A stretch of DNA of 12,947 nucleotides from NCBI GenBank assembly GCA_041655055.1, contig JBBAGE010000059.1, positions 1 to 12,947 on the forward strand. Direction: 5' to 3'. The DNA comes from JBBAGE01 sp041655055. GTDB lineage: Bacteria; Pseudomonadota; Alphaproteobacteria; Rhodobacterales; Rhodobacteraceae. This document shows, in pieces, positions 1 through 7,291 of this stretch. Position 1 is the stretch's first letter; each line of letters starts with the position of its first letter. The notes beneath the pieces are model-generated. The model worked only from the letters and a program-made list of their open reading frames with translations, was not told the origin of the DNA and ran no database searches. The translations under genes and the position numbers were made by a program.

Positions 1-1
1 T

Positions 2-298
2 ATTCTCTCGATACTGCTGCTGACGGGGGCATTTGCCGCAACATCCACGGCGCCAGTATCGGGCGAAGACGCGCCAGCCGAATTGCTCGCCCAAGGCTGC
101 GTCCTTTGCCACGGCACCGAAGGGCGCAGCAGCGGCGATATCCCCGCGCTGACGGGGCATAGCGCCGAAGAAATTACCAACGCCATGCTGGATTTTCGCG
201 AAGACCGGCGCGAAAACACCATCATGGGGCGGCTGGCCAAGGGCCTGACCGATAGCGAGATCGACGCGCTCGCAACCCTTATCGCACAGTGGGAATGA
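2..298 (+). CDS. Sulfide dehydrogenase cytochrome c subunit (FccA/SoxE-like), 5' partial
   Basis: Small periplasmic monoheme cytochrome c, expected to take electrons from the flavoprotein encoded next. The reading frame is open from base 2, and the true start lies upstream of the window. What is visible begins inside a hydrophobic signal-peptide core (ILSILLLTGAFAA), so a TTG at 83 is not the real start. One heme site, C-V-L-C-H, lies at about 107-121. The later segment N-T-I-M-G-R-L-A-K-G matches the methionine-bearing stretch of flavocytochrome c sulfide dehydrogenase small subunits, where Met is the distal heme ligand. The gene ends 30 bp before the flavoprotein gene, as in fccAB/soxEF pairs. 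With one heme it resembles FccA of monoheme flavocytochromes more than the larger diheme SoxE of Paracoccus. Family assignment is firm; the exact symbol is not. Confidence 0.85.
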   Translation: MLSILLLTGAFAATSTAPVSGEDAPAELLAQGCVLCHGTEGRSSGDIPALTGHSAEEITNAMLDFREDRRENTIMGRLAKGLTDSEIDALATLIAQWE

Positions 299-328
299 CA
301 CACCGGCACGCATTGGCGGAGCACGATC

Positions 329-1603
329 ATGCACAGACCAAACAGACGCGATCTGATGAAACTGACCGGGGCGGCGACGCTTGCCGCCACTTTCGCGGGG
401 CCCTTGTTCGCGCAGGCAAGCGGGCGGGTGGTGATTGTCGGCGCAGGTTTCGGGGGCGCCAGTTGCGCACGCACCCTGCGCCGTATCGCCCCCGGGCTGA
501 ATGTCACGCTGATAGACCGCAACCCCACATTCGTCACCTGCCCCTTTAGCAACAAGGTGCTGGGCGGCCTGGCCGAGATCGGCGATGTCACCCATGATTT
601 CGACGGGCTGCGCGCCGCAGGCGTCGAGGTGGTCATCGCCAATGTCGATGCCATTGAACCCGACACCAACAGCCTGCGGTTGGCCGATGGGTCGGATCTG
701 AGCTATGACCGGCTGGTGCTATCGCCCGGCATCGCGTTCAAATGGGGCGCGCTGACCGGTTATGGCCGCGAAGCGGCGGAAATCATGCCCCATGCCTGGC
801 AGGCCGGGCCGCAAACCGAATTGCTGCGCCGCCAGTTGGTCGCGATGGAGGATGGCGGCACGGTGATCATCGCGCCCCCGCTCAACCCGTTTCGCTGCCC
901 GCCCGGCCCCTATGAACGCGCCAGCCTGATCGCGCATTACCTGAAAACCGAAAAGCCGCGGTCAAAGATCCTGATCCTTGATGCCAAGGACGATTTTTCC
1001 AAACAGGGCCTGTTTATCGAGGGGTGGGAGACCCTTTATCCCGGATTGATCGAATGGGTGCCCTTTGGCATGGGCGGCGGGGTGATGGCGGTTGATCCGG
1101 CCACGATGACGCTTGATACCGGGTTCGAGACATTCACCGGCGATGTCGTCAATGTCATCCCGCCGCAACGCGCCGCCGATCTGGTGTTCGATGCCGGGCT
1201 GACCGGCGAAGGCGAATGGTGTTCGGTCGATGGGCATACGTTTGAATCGCGTGTAGCACCGGGGATTCACATTCTGGGCGATGCGGTCATCGCGGGCGAT
1301 ATGCCGAAATCGGGTTTCAGCGCCTCAAGCCAGGGGCGCGCCTGCGCCCATGTCATCGCCGCGCTGCTGGATGGGGGCGATGCGCCGACGCTCAGCTTTG
1401 TGAATACCTGCTACAGCCTGCTTGCGCCCGATTACGGCATTTCCGTCGCCGGGGTTTACAGCGTGGACGCGACCGGCGCGATCATCGGCGTGCCCGATTC
1501 CGGCGGGGTCAGCCCCCGCGGCGCCGATGCCGCATTCCGCGCCCGCGAAGCCGCCTATGCCGAAAGCTGGTATGCCAATCTGACCAGCGATATTTTCGCG
1601 TGA
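329..1603 (+). CDS. soxF: Flavocytochrome c sulfide dehydrogenase, FAD subunit (FccB/SoxF)
   Basis: FAD-dependent sulfide:cytochrome c oxidoreductase subunit of 424 residues, working in the periplasm with the preceding cytochrome. The N-terminus has a twin-arginine-type signal (N-R-R-D-L-M-K plus a hydrophobic stretch to about residue 30), fitting export of a folded flavoprotein. A dinucleotide-binding motif V-G-A-G-F-G-G lies at 37-43. Three family cysteines are present. C71 in T-C-P-F-S-N matches the cysteine that binds FAD covalently. C190 in R-C-P-P-G-P-Y-E-R and C361 in N-T-C-Y-S-L-L-A-P match the redox-active disulfide pair. All expected catalytic features are therefore intact. The start at 329 is supported by GGAG about 7 bp upstream. 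The stop overlaps the soxX start by 4 bp (GTGA), indicating translational coupling. Named fccB or soxF depending on lineage; soxF is used because soxXA follow. Confidence 0.92.
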   Translation: MHRPNRRDLMKLTGAATLAATFAGPLFAQASGRVVIVGAGFGGASCARTLRRIAPGLNVTLIDRNPTFVTCPFSNKVLGGLAEIGDVTHDFDGLRAAGVEVVIANVDAIEPDTNSLRLADGSDLSYDRLVLSPGIAFKWGALTGYGREAAEIMPHAWQAGPQTELLRRQLVAMEDGGTVIIAPPLNPFRCPPGPYERASLIAHYLKTEKPRSKILILDAKDDFSKQGLFIEGWETLYPGLIEWVPFGMGGGVMAVDPATMTLDTGFETFTGDVVNVIPPQRAADLVFDAGLTGEGEWCSVDGHTFESRVAPGIHILGDAVIAGDMPKSGFSASSQGRACAHVIAALLDGGDAPTLSFVNTCYSLLAPDYGISVAGVYSVDATGAIIGVPDSGGVSPRGADAAFRAREAAYAESWYANLTSDIFA

Positions 1604-2046
1604 TCTTGCGGGCGCTGATCCTTGGGCTTGCCCTGATCGGCGGGCCTGCGGCGGGGGCAGATCTTGTGCCCTATGTGGTGCGCGATGGCGCGATCGATGC
1701 GCCGCTGGCGGGCACCGAACCCGGCGATCCCGCACGCGGGCTGGCGCTGGTGAGCGACATGAACAATGTGTCCTGCCTGATCTGTCACGTCCTGCCGATC
1801 GCGGATGAACCCGATATGGGCGAAATCGGCTCGCCGCTGGATGGGATCGCCAGCCGCACAGGCGCGGGTGAATTGCGGCTGCGGCTGGTCGATTCCAAAC
1901 AGATCTTTCCCGATACGATGATGCCCAGTTACTATGTTGTGGATGGGCTGGTGGGCGTCGATGCCCCCTATGCCGGCACGCCGATCTATAGCGCCCAACA
2001 GATCGAGGATGTTCTGGCCTATCTGCTGACGCTGGAGGAAATGTGA
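1600..2046 (+). CDS. soxX: Sulfur oxidation c-type cytochrome SoxX
   Basis: Monoheme subunit of the SoxAX cytochrome, which attaches thiosulfate or other sulfur species to the carrier SoxYZ in the periplasm. The protein has 148 residues. A signal peptide runs to about residue 20 (A-A-G-A before D). The heme motif C59-L-I-C62-H63 follows N-N-V-S, and a Met ligand candidate lies in P-D-T-M107-M108-P-S-Y-Y, matching the distal Met region of SoxX. The start is a GTG overlapping the soxF stop. No strong Shine-Dalgarno is seen, so coupling to soxF translation is likely. The next gene, soxA, starts within or just after its stop codon. The direct soxX-soxA junction differs from the well-known soxXYZA order. 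The product is clear from the heme motif, the Met region and the position next to soxA. Confidence 0.92.
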   Translation: MILRALILGLALIGGPAAGADLVPYVVRDGAIDAPLAGTEPGDPARGLALVSDMNNVSCLICHVLPIADEPDMGEIGSPLDGIASRTGAGELRLRLVDSKQIFPDTMMPSYYVVDGLVGVDAPYAGTPIYSAQQIEDVLAYLLTLEEM

Positions 2047-2837
2047 TGTTGCGCCGTTTGCCGCCGCTGGCGCTGATTGCAATCCCGGTGGCGCTGCTGG
2101 CCCAGGGCGCGCTGCCGCCCGACGCCTATGAGGTGGAAAACGCCCGATCAGGCTATCTCTATATGGAGCCGCCAACCCGGGCGTTGCAAGATGATACCTT
2201 TCTGAACCCCGGCCAGTTCATCGTCGATCAGGGCGAAAGGCTCTGGTCCACGCCGATGGGGGCCGCGGGGCAATCCTGCGCTTCGTGCCACGGCGATGCC
2301 GCCACATCCATGCGCGGCGTGGCCGCCCGCTATCCGGTTTTTGATGCGGATGCCAGGCAGGTCGTCAATCTGGAAACCGAAATCAACGCCATGCTGACCG
2401 ATCACATGGGGGCCGAACCCTTTGCCTATGAAACCCCCGAATTGCTGGGGCTGACGGCCTATGTATCGGCGCAATCGCACGGCATGCCGATGAATGTGGA
2501 TATCAGCGGCCCGGCGCAGGCGGCGTTCGAATCCGGGCGCGATTATTTCTATGCGCGGCGCGGGCAGCTTGATCTGTCATGCGCGCATTGCCACGAAGAC
2601 AATGCCGGCGTGAAACTGCGCGGCGATACGCTTAGCCAGGGGCAGATCAACGGCTTTCCGATTTACCGGCTGCTGTGGGATGATGTCGGATCGCGCCACC
2701 GGATGTTTGAATGGTGCAACACGTCGCTGCGCGCCGCCCCCGAGCCTGCCGGGTCGCAGGCCTATCAGGAACTGGAACTTTACCTTGCGTGGCGCGGGCG
2801 CGGCCTGCCGATCGAAACCCCGGCGGTGCGGCGCTAG
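2046..2837 (+). CDS. soxA: Sulfur oxidation c-type cytochrome SoxA, diheme
   Basis: Catalytic subunit of the SoxAX complex, forming the disulfide between a sulfur substrate and the SoxYZ carrier. The chosen start is ATG 2046, which has GGAGG at 2034-2038 with 7-bp spacing; a GTG three bases earlier is also possible. The 263-residue protein begins with a signal peptide (L-R-R-L-P-P-L-A-L-I-A). It carries two heme sites, C78-A-S-C81-H82 and C179-A-H-C182-H183, so it belongs to the diheme SoxA type. A further cysteine, C224 in F-E-W-C-N-T-S-L-R, sits where SoxA proteins have the active-site persulfide-forming Cys that ligates the heme, so catalytic competence is expected. Its stop codon (2835-2837) overlaps the stop of the convergent AraC-type gene, leaving no room for an intergenic terminator. 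Confidence 0.93.
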   Translation: MLRRLPPLALIAIPVALLAQGALPPDAYEVENARSGYLYMEPPTRALQDDTFLNPGQFIVDQGERLWSTPMGAAGQSCASCHGDAATSMRGVAARYPVFDADARQVVNLETEINAMLTDHMGAEPFAYETPELLGLTAYVSAQSHGMPMNVDISGPAQAAFESGRDYFYARRGQLDLSCAHCHEDNAGVKLRGDTLSQGQINGFPIYRLLWDDVGSRHRMFEWCNTSLRAAPEPAGSQAYQELELYLAWRGRGLPIETPAVRR

Positions 2838-3883
2838 CCCTGATCGGACGGCGCCCCCTCGGCCGCGCCATCCTGGCGTTTGCGAAATGCACGCGGCGAT
2901 AGCCCCGTCCAGCGCCGAAAGGCATGGGAAAAACCCGTGGCATCGGCATAGCCCATCCGCCATGCAATTTCGGCAATCGGCAATTCGGATGCGGTCAGCA
3001 ATTCCTGCGCCTGTCGCGCGCGCACGGTGCCCAGCAAATCGTGAAAGGTCAGGCTGTGTTCATTCAGCCGCCGCTGCAATGTGCGTTTGGACACGCCCAC
3101 CTTGCGCGATGTGGTTTCAATCGAATGCCCCTCATTCGTAGCGGCCAGAACCTCGATCACGGATTGCACGAAACTATTGGCCGAATAAATCGCACGCACC
3201 ATATCGTCGCATTGGCGCAGATAGCTTTCATGCAGCATGGCATCGGCATAGGGCAACGGCAGCAGCGCGTTTTCCTGCCCCCAGACAATCACGGATCGCG
3301 CGGCATCAAAGGTAATGTCGGGCAATTCGATATTGCGCCCGCGCCAGCCTTCGGGTTCGGAATAAACCACTTCGATTTCGGCCTTGAGCCCATGCAGACC
3401 CAGATCCTTGGTAAAAGTCAGCCAGGCCCCGATATCGCGATATATCGTGAATTCGCGAAAGAATTCGGGCACTTCGGTCATATCGAATTCAAAACCGATG
3501 ATCACCCCATAGCTTTCGATCGGGCGCACCGATGCCAGCGTGAAAAACAGCGGCCGCCACCGCCCCGAGGTGCGGCACATGTCATCAAGATCAGGCGAGG
3601 TCATCGCCGCCAGACCCGCCACACCGTAATGCAAGATGCGGTAGCCCTGCCCCACCTTGACCCAAAGATCGGGCCGGCCCTTGGTCTGTTCGATAAAGGC
3701 ATGCTGAAAGGCCAATTCGGTCAAGCCATCGACCTGCCCGTCCGGATCGGCCAGAAGCTGCGCCCCCACGCCCGCATCACGCAAGGCCTTGGTCAGATCC
3801 AACCCTTCCTTGACCAGAACATGGGCCATATTACGCATACTGGCGGTTGACACCTGCGTGTTTTGCAATGCCTCGATCTTCAT
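2834..3883 (-). CDS. AraC-family transcriptional regulator (N-terminal AraC arabinose-binding-like domain)
   Basis: DNA-binding regulator of 349 residues. The chosen ATG at 3883 is preceded by AAGGGG on the minus strand about 8 bp away; a longer reading from 3970 has no comparable ribosome site. The first two thirds (from A-S-M-R-N-M-A-H-V-L to roughly residue 210) resemble the ligand-sensing domain found in OruR/ArgR-like AraC proteins. The C-terminal 90 or so residues form the AraC/XylS double helix-turn-helix: S-R-K-V-G-V-S-K-R-T-L-Q-R-R-L, then I-A-E-I-A-W-R-M-G-Y-A-D-A-T-G-F-S-H-A-F-R-R-W, ending near P-R-A-F-R-K-R. It diverges from the Baeyer-Villiger monooxygenase gene, an arrangement like AraC-type ChnR beside cyclohexanone monooxygenase genes, so it may control that gene. 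The effector is unknown. Link to the sox genes is unlikely, since it only converges on them. Confidence 0.88.
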   Translation of the reverse strand: MKIEALQNTQVSTASMRNMAHVLVKEGLDLTKALRDAGVGAQLLADPDGQVDGLTELAFQHAFIEQTKGRPDLWVKVGQGYRILHYGVAGLAAMTSPDLDDMCRTSGRWRPLFFTLASVRPIESYGVIIGFEFDMTEVPEFFREFTIYRDIGAWLTFTKDLGLHGLKAEIEVVYSEPEGWRGRNIELPDITFDAARSVIVWGQENALLPLPYADAMLHESYLRQCDDMVRAIYSANSFVQSVIEVLAATNEGHSIETTSRKVGVSKRTLQRRLNEHSLTFHDLLGTVRARQAQELLTASELPIAEIAWRMGYADATGFSHAFRRWTGLSPRAFRKRQDGAAEGAPSDQG

Positions 3884-3907
3884 CGATCTGCCCCTTACTC
3901 TTGACCG

Positions 3908-3913
3908 CTTATA
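3908..3913 (-). promoter_or_regulatory. Possible -10 element for the AraC-type gene
   Basis: The minus strand reads TATAAG 25 bp upstream of the chosen start. No convincing -35 lies 17-18 bp further upstream, so it is only a candidate. Confidence 0.22.
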
Positions 3914-4025
3914 CCCATTTTGGCATGAAAGAACAGGTTTCTGGCGGCTTTTCCACTTTTCATTGGACAAAGTCAGCGTAGTCTAAAAAGTCATCGCAAC
4001 GCATAACAAAAATACACGCGATGTA

Positions 4026-4067
4026 TCCGACATCATCCATAGGCGGAAATAATCCGTAAATGTCGGA
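4026..4067. repeat. Nested inverted repeat upstream of the BVMO gene
   Basis: Perfect 8-bp arms TCCGACAT (4026-4033) and ATGTCGGA (4060-4067) flank 26 bp. Inside lies a smaller inverted repeat, CGGA-AATAA-TCCG (4044-4056). It could be an operator or a transcript hairpin. There is no T-tract after it, so it is not a rho-independent terminator. Confidence 0.55.
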
Positions 4068-4323
4068 ATCGAAGGGGGCGATAGTGTCGTCATCTTCACC
4101 ACAGGGAGGAAAGGATTGGAGAAACACGTAGCACATAACTGACGAGACCAGGCCGGAACTGCCCCTGTCGATACTGACCCGCGGTTTCGCGCGCGTCGTG
4201 TCCCGCGGCATATCTGGCCTGAACTGCACGAATGGCCGCCCGGCCATACCCATGATTCTTCCCTGACGATCGCGCGCCTCGCGCCACAGGGCTTTGACAT
4301 CACCAGATTGGAAAGGTTCAGTA

Positions 4324-6006
4324 ATGTCCGCAGCACAAGCAAAACAAAAACAAGCCACCCCGTCATCGGTTGACGCGGTTGTCGTTGGTGCCGGTTTTTC
4401 CGGGATGTATCTTATCCACCGGCTTCGCAAAATGGGCCTGAGCGTTCAGGCATTTGAAACCGGTTCCGATGTCGGCGGCACCTGGTATTGGAACCGCTAT
4501 CCCGGCGCCCGGTGCGATTCCGACAGCGTTCATTATTCGTTTTCATTCGACAAGGATATCGAACAGGAATGGTCCTGGTCCGAACGCTATTCGCCCCAGC
4601 CCGAGATTCTGAAATATCAGCAATTCGTCGCCGACAAGCTGGATCTGCGCCGCAATATCAAATTCGATACCCGCGTGGCTGAAACGGTTTTCGATGAATC
4701 GACGAATAAATGGACGGTCACGACCGATGCGGGCGATAATGTCACCTGCCGGTATCTGATCATGGCGACCGGCTGTCTTTCCAATTCGCGCATGCCCGAT
4801 ATGAAGGGCATGGACAGCTATAAGGGCGATGTTTATCACACCGGTCAGTGGCCGCATGAAGGTGTTGATTTCACCGGCAAGCGCGTCGGCATCATCGGCA
4901 CCGGATCGTCGGCCATTCAGGCCATTCCGCAAATCGCCAAACAGGCCAAACATCTGACCGTGTTCCAGCGCACGCCGAACTATAGCCTGCCGGCGCAAAA
5001 CCACAAACTCGATCCCGAATATGTGGCCGAGGTCAAAGCGAACTACCCCGAATTGCGCGAAGCTGCGCGCTGGTCTGCCGGCGGTATGCCGCGCCCCGTG
5101 CCCACCAAATCCGCGCTGGAGGTTTCGGCCGAAGAACGCGAAGCCGCCTATCGCAAGGCCTGGGAAGGTGGCGGCGCCGATATGCTGGGCGTGTTCACCG
5201 ATATCGCCACGAATAAAGAGGCGAATGAAACCGCCGCCGAATTCATGCGCGCCCGCATCGATGAGATCGTCAAAGATCCCGCCGTTGCGGAAATGCTCAA
5301 ACCCTATGACTATCCGATCGGCACCAAGCGGATCTGTATCGATATCGATTATTTCGAAACCTATAACCGCGATAACGTGACGCTGATCAACGTCAAGAAA
5401 GACCCGATTCAGGAACTGACACCCGAAGGGCTGCGCACCGGCGAACAGGAATTCGAATTCGACGCGATCGTTTTCGCGACCGGGTTCGACGCCATGACCG
5501 GCGCGCTGACCAGCATCAACATCAAGGGCCGCGGTGGCGACACGCTCAAGGAAGCATGGGCCGCAGGGCCGCGCACCTATCTTGGGCTGATGTCGCATGG
5601 TTTCCCGAACATGTTCATGATCACCGGCCCGGGTAGCCCCTCGGTTCTGTCGAACATGACCACTTCGCTGGAACAGCATGTCGAATTCGTCACCGATTAT
5701 ATCGAAAAGCTGGATGCAAAAGGTGTCGTCGCGGTCGAACCTGATCTGAAGGCACAGGATGACTGGGTCGATACGGTGAACGAAGTGGCCAAGATGTCGC
5801 TCCACACTGACGATTCCGTGAATTCGTGGTATCTGGGCGCGAACGTTCCCGGCAAACCGCGGGTGTTCATGCCCTATATCGGCGGCGTTGGTGCCTATCG
5901 TCAAATCTGTAACGATGTGGCGGCCAATGATTACGAAGGGTTCAACGAAACCCTGCCCGGCGCCACCGCGCAAGGCACATCGGCCATGGCTGGCCAATCG
6001 GCCTGA
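4324..6006 (+). CDS. Flavin-containing Baeyer-Villiger monooxygenase, type I
   Basis: Cytoplasmic FAD/NADPH enzyme of 560 residues that inserts one oxygen atom beside a ketone carbonyl, giving an ester or lactone. The start at 4324 has GGAAAGG about 7 bp upstream; an in-frame ATG at 4294 lacks such a site. The FAD Rossmann motif V-V-G-A-G-F-S-G lies near residues 20-27. The longer BVMO signature G-G-T-W-Y-W-N-R-Y-P-G-A-R-C-D ends at residue 65. The core fingerprint reads Y-K-G-D-V-Y-H-T-G-Q-W-P at 166-177, with Tyr in place of the usual Phe. The NADPH-binding motif I-I-G-T-G-S-S-A starts near 190. Length matches cyclohexanone and phenylacetone monooxygenase relatives. Substrate cannot be told from sequence. 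The divergent AraC-type gene is its likely regulator. A strong terminator follows 22 bp after the stop, so it is probably monocistronic. Confidence 0.93.
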   Translation: MSAAQAKQKQATPSSVDAVVVGAGFSGMYLIHRLRKMGLSVQAFETGSDVGGTWYWNRYPGARCDSDSVHYSFSFDKDIEQEWSWSERYSPQPEILKYQQFVADKLDLRRNIKFDTRVAETVFDESTNKWTVTTDAGDNVTCRYLIMATGCLSNSRMPDMKGMDSYKGDVYHTGQWPHEGVDFTGKRVGIIGTGSSAIQAIPQIAKQAKHLTVFQRTPNYSLPAQNHKLDPEYVAEVKANYPELREAARWSAGGMPRPVPTKSALEVSAEEREAAYRKAWEGGGADMLGVFTDIATNKEANETAAEFMRARIDEIVKDPAVAEMLKPYDYPIGTKRICIDIDYFETYNRDNVTLINVKKDPIQELTPEGLRTGEQEFEFDAIVFATGFDAMTGALTSINIKGRGGDTLKEAWAAGPRTYLGLMSHGFPNMFMITGPGSPSVLSNMTTSLEQHVEFVTDYIEKLDAKGVVAVEPDLKAQDDWVDTVNEVAKMSLHTDDSVNSWYLGANVPGKPRVFMPYIGGVGAYRQICNDVAANDYEGFNETLPGATAQGTSAMAGQSA

Positions 6007-6028
6007 TCGGCCCTTTGCCAAACAAATT

Positions 6029-6062
6029 GCCCCGGACGCGGCTGCGTCCGGGGCTTTTTCTT
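6029..6062 (+). terminator. Rho-independent terminator after the BVMO gene
   Basis: Perfect 11-bp stem GCCCCGGACGC / GCGTCCGGGGC (6029-6039 and 6044-6054) with loop GGCT, followed by TTTTTCTT. It sits between two convergent genes. On the minus strand the stem is followed by AATTTGTTT, so it may also stop transcripts of the SMP-30-like gene. Confidence 0.93.
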
Positions 6063-6077
6063 GGCGATTGTGATCGC

Positions 6078-6926
6078 TTATTCGTAGGTATAGGCGGTCA
6101 GAACACCGGTATTCAGGTTGGGCACAAGGATCACCTCGCCCATCACGCCGATATCGGCCGCACCCGATCCGGCATTGCCCAGAACGATGTTTTCATCATT
6201 CGCCCAGCCGAAAATCTGGCCGGTGGGGTTGTCATTATAGACGATCATATCGCCCAGCGCGATCACCCCGTCGATGCTGCCAACACCTTGGGCATTCGCA
6301 AGCTCGGTGACTTCGCCGGTCTCATAATCGACGGCCAGCAGCCCGCCGGGGTTGTTGACGCTGAAACCTTCGCCCATTTCATCGCCAAATGACCCCACGA
6401 TCATGCGATCATCCATGGCCAGCAAGCCATTGGGCAGCGGCAGCGAGCCGGGCTCCATCCAGAAAGCGGCCTCGCCATCGGTGATGCGGAAAATGCCACC
6501 GCCAAAGAATTCGCTGACATAGACGGTGCCATCGGAACCGACGGTCACATCATTGGGGAACATCGCGCCCGGCAGGGTGATGGTGGTGTCGAGCGTGCCG
6601 GATGCGATATCGATCACATGCACACCGGTCGCATCGGCGACGTAAAGTTTGCCACCATGCGCGCCCATGCCCTTGGGGTCGGTCAGCCCGGTGACCCAAT
6701 CGGCGTTCAGGACTTCGCCCTCGGCCGATACGAGCGAGATCTTGCCGTCTTCGACATCGAATTCACCGATATTCGACACGAAAATCTGATTCGAATCCGC
6801 ATCGAAATAGGCCGATTCGGGCGAGGCAAAGCCGCCGACATTCCAGACCTCGGTCAGCGATTGCGCATGTGCTGCGCCAGCACCGGCCAGCCCCATCGCC
6901 AGCACCGCAAATGTTGTCTTATGCAT
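6078..6926 (-). CDS. Exported SMP-30/gluconolactonase-like beta-propeller protein
   Basis: A 282-residue protein with a Sec signal peptide ending A-H-A about residue 21, so probably periplasmic. Repeated segments of the type D-G-T-V-Y-V-S-E and G-K-L-Y-V-A-D indicate a beta-propeller of the SMP-30/gluconolactonase/NHL type. Residues matching the SMP-30 metal site can be placed: E37 in S-P-E-S-A, N125 in P-N-D-V, N166 in P-N-G-L and D219 in I-D-G-V. A calcium- or zinc-dependent lactonase-type activity is therefore possible, but many exported relatives have no proven substrate. The start at 6926 has GGGAGGAAA a few bases upstream on the minus strand. It converges on the BVMO gene across the shared terminator and diverges from the LysR-type gene. 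A lactonase role for BVMO products is inference and would require the lactone to leave the cytoplasm. Confidence 0.8.
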   Translation of the reverse strand: MHKTTFAVLAMGLAGAGAAHAQSLTEVWNVGGFASPESAYFDADSNQIFVSNIGEFDVEDGKISLVSAEGEVLNADWVTGLTDPKGMGAHGGKLYVADATGVHVIDIASGTLDTTITLPGAMFPNDVTVGSDGTVYVSEFFGGGIFRITDGEAAFWMEPGSLPLPNGLLAMDDRMIVGSFGDEMGEGFSVNNPGGLLAVDYETGEVTELANAQGVGSIDGVIALGDMIVYNDNPTGQIFGWANDENIVLGNAGSGAADIGVMGEVILVPNLNTGVLTAYTYE

Positions 6927-7031
6927 CAGGATTTCCTCCCATTGATCGCAACGTTACACAACGCATGGTTGATCCCACGCGTCGATTTGGTGCGCCATTG
7001 TAACCCTGTCCCGCGCGCCGGCGCCAGCGAA

Positions 7032-7047
7032 ATGCTTGGGCAAGCAT
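7032..7047. promoter_or_regulatory. Perfect dyad, candidate operator
   Basis: ATGCTTG, two bases GG, then CAAGCAT: seven-base perfect arms in the gap between the SMP-30-like and lysR-type genes. There is no T-tract, so terminator function is unlikely. Which protein would bind is unknown. Confidence 0.4.
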
Positions 7048-7155
7048 AACGCGCCGGGGTTTCTTGCCGATGCGTCAATTGCGCGGAAATCCGGCAACCT
7101 GCGCGCGAAACCCTTTGAAATACGCATGGTTTCGGCTGGCAAAAGAAGTGCTCGA

Positions 7156-7167
7156 CAATCGCGATTG
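7156..7167. promoter_or_regulatory. 12-bp palindrome, candidate operator
   Basis: CAATCGCGATTG is fully self-complementary. Its half-site CAATCG resembles the half-site CTATCG of the dyad upstream of pqqA (8345-8361), though the spacing differs (0 versus 3). Possible second site of the same regulator. Confidence 0.3.
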
Positions 7168-7291
7168 ATTGCGCCCACACTCGCGCACGGCGGCGCCGCA
7201 GTTATGTATCCGTGCAGCATTACAACCATGGCTAGAAACTCGGTGCGCATCCCCAGGCGCCTGAAGGCGGAATCCGAAGGAAGAGAGTGGC

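Larger units (their letters stand above)
3884..4323. promoter_or_regulatory. Divergent intergenic region between the AraC-type gene and the BVMO gene
   Basis: A 440-bp non-coding stretch. Bases 3890-4110 are visibly richer in A/T than the flanking genes and hold most of the repeat structure: ATACA-N5-TGTAT at 4012-4026, and TCCGACAT at 4026-4033 facing ATGTCGGA at 4060-4067. A strong Shine-Dalgarno-like GGGAGG lies at 4104-4109, far from the monooxygenase start. Bases 4140-4290 are GC-rich; short frames exist on both strands, but none has a plausible ribosome site or recognisable protein. A TTGACA at 4294-4299 is too near the start to serve as its -35. Expected to hold promoters and operators for both flanking genes. 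Confidence 0.6.
6927..7291. promoter_or_regulatory. Divergent intergenic region between the SMP-30-like gene and the lysR-type gene
   Basis: A 365-bp stretch without a supported gene. It contains ATGCTTG-GG-CAAGCAT (7032-7047), a 12-bp palindrome CAATCGCGATTG (7156-7167), and CGTT-ACAC-AACG (6952-6963) just upstream of the SMP-30-like ribosome site. Short frames crossing it resemble nothing known and lack good start signals. Such divergent gaps beside a LysR-type gene usually hold its autoregulatory operator, so the dyads are candidates. Confidence 0.5.

Noticed and set aside
1555..2175. 206-codon open frame on the minus strand
   Set aside because: Antisense to soxX and the start of soxA; protein is low-complexity and histidine- and arginine-rich, as expected for a shadow frame.
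2924..3850. 308-codon open frame on the plus strand
   Set aside because: Antisense to the AraC-type gene, which has clear helix-turn-helix motifs and a better start.
4294..4299. TTGACA as a -35 promoter box
   Set aside because: A matching -10 would overlap the BVMO start codon and its ribosome site.
4543..6021. 492-codon open frame on the minus strand
   Set aside because: It lies wholly antisense to the BVMO gene, whose motifs are unmistakable. High GC codon bias opens the opposite strand, and the product resembles nothing known.
7015..7024. GC-only palindrome GCGCCGGCGC
   Set aside because: Such words are common by chance in GC-rich DNA and nothing around it supports a function.
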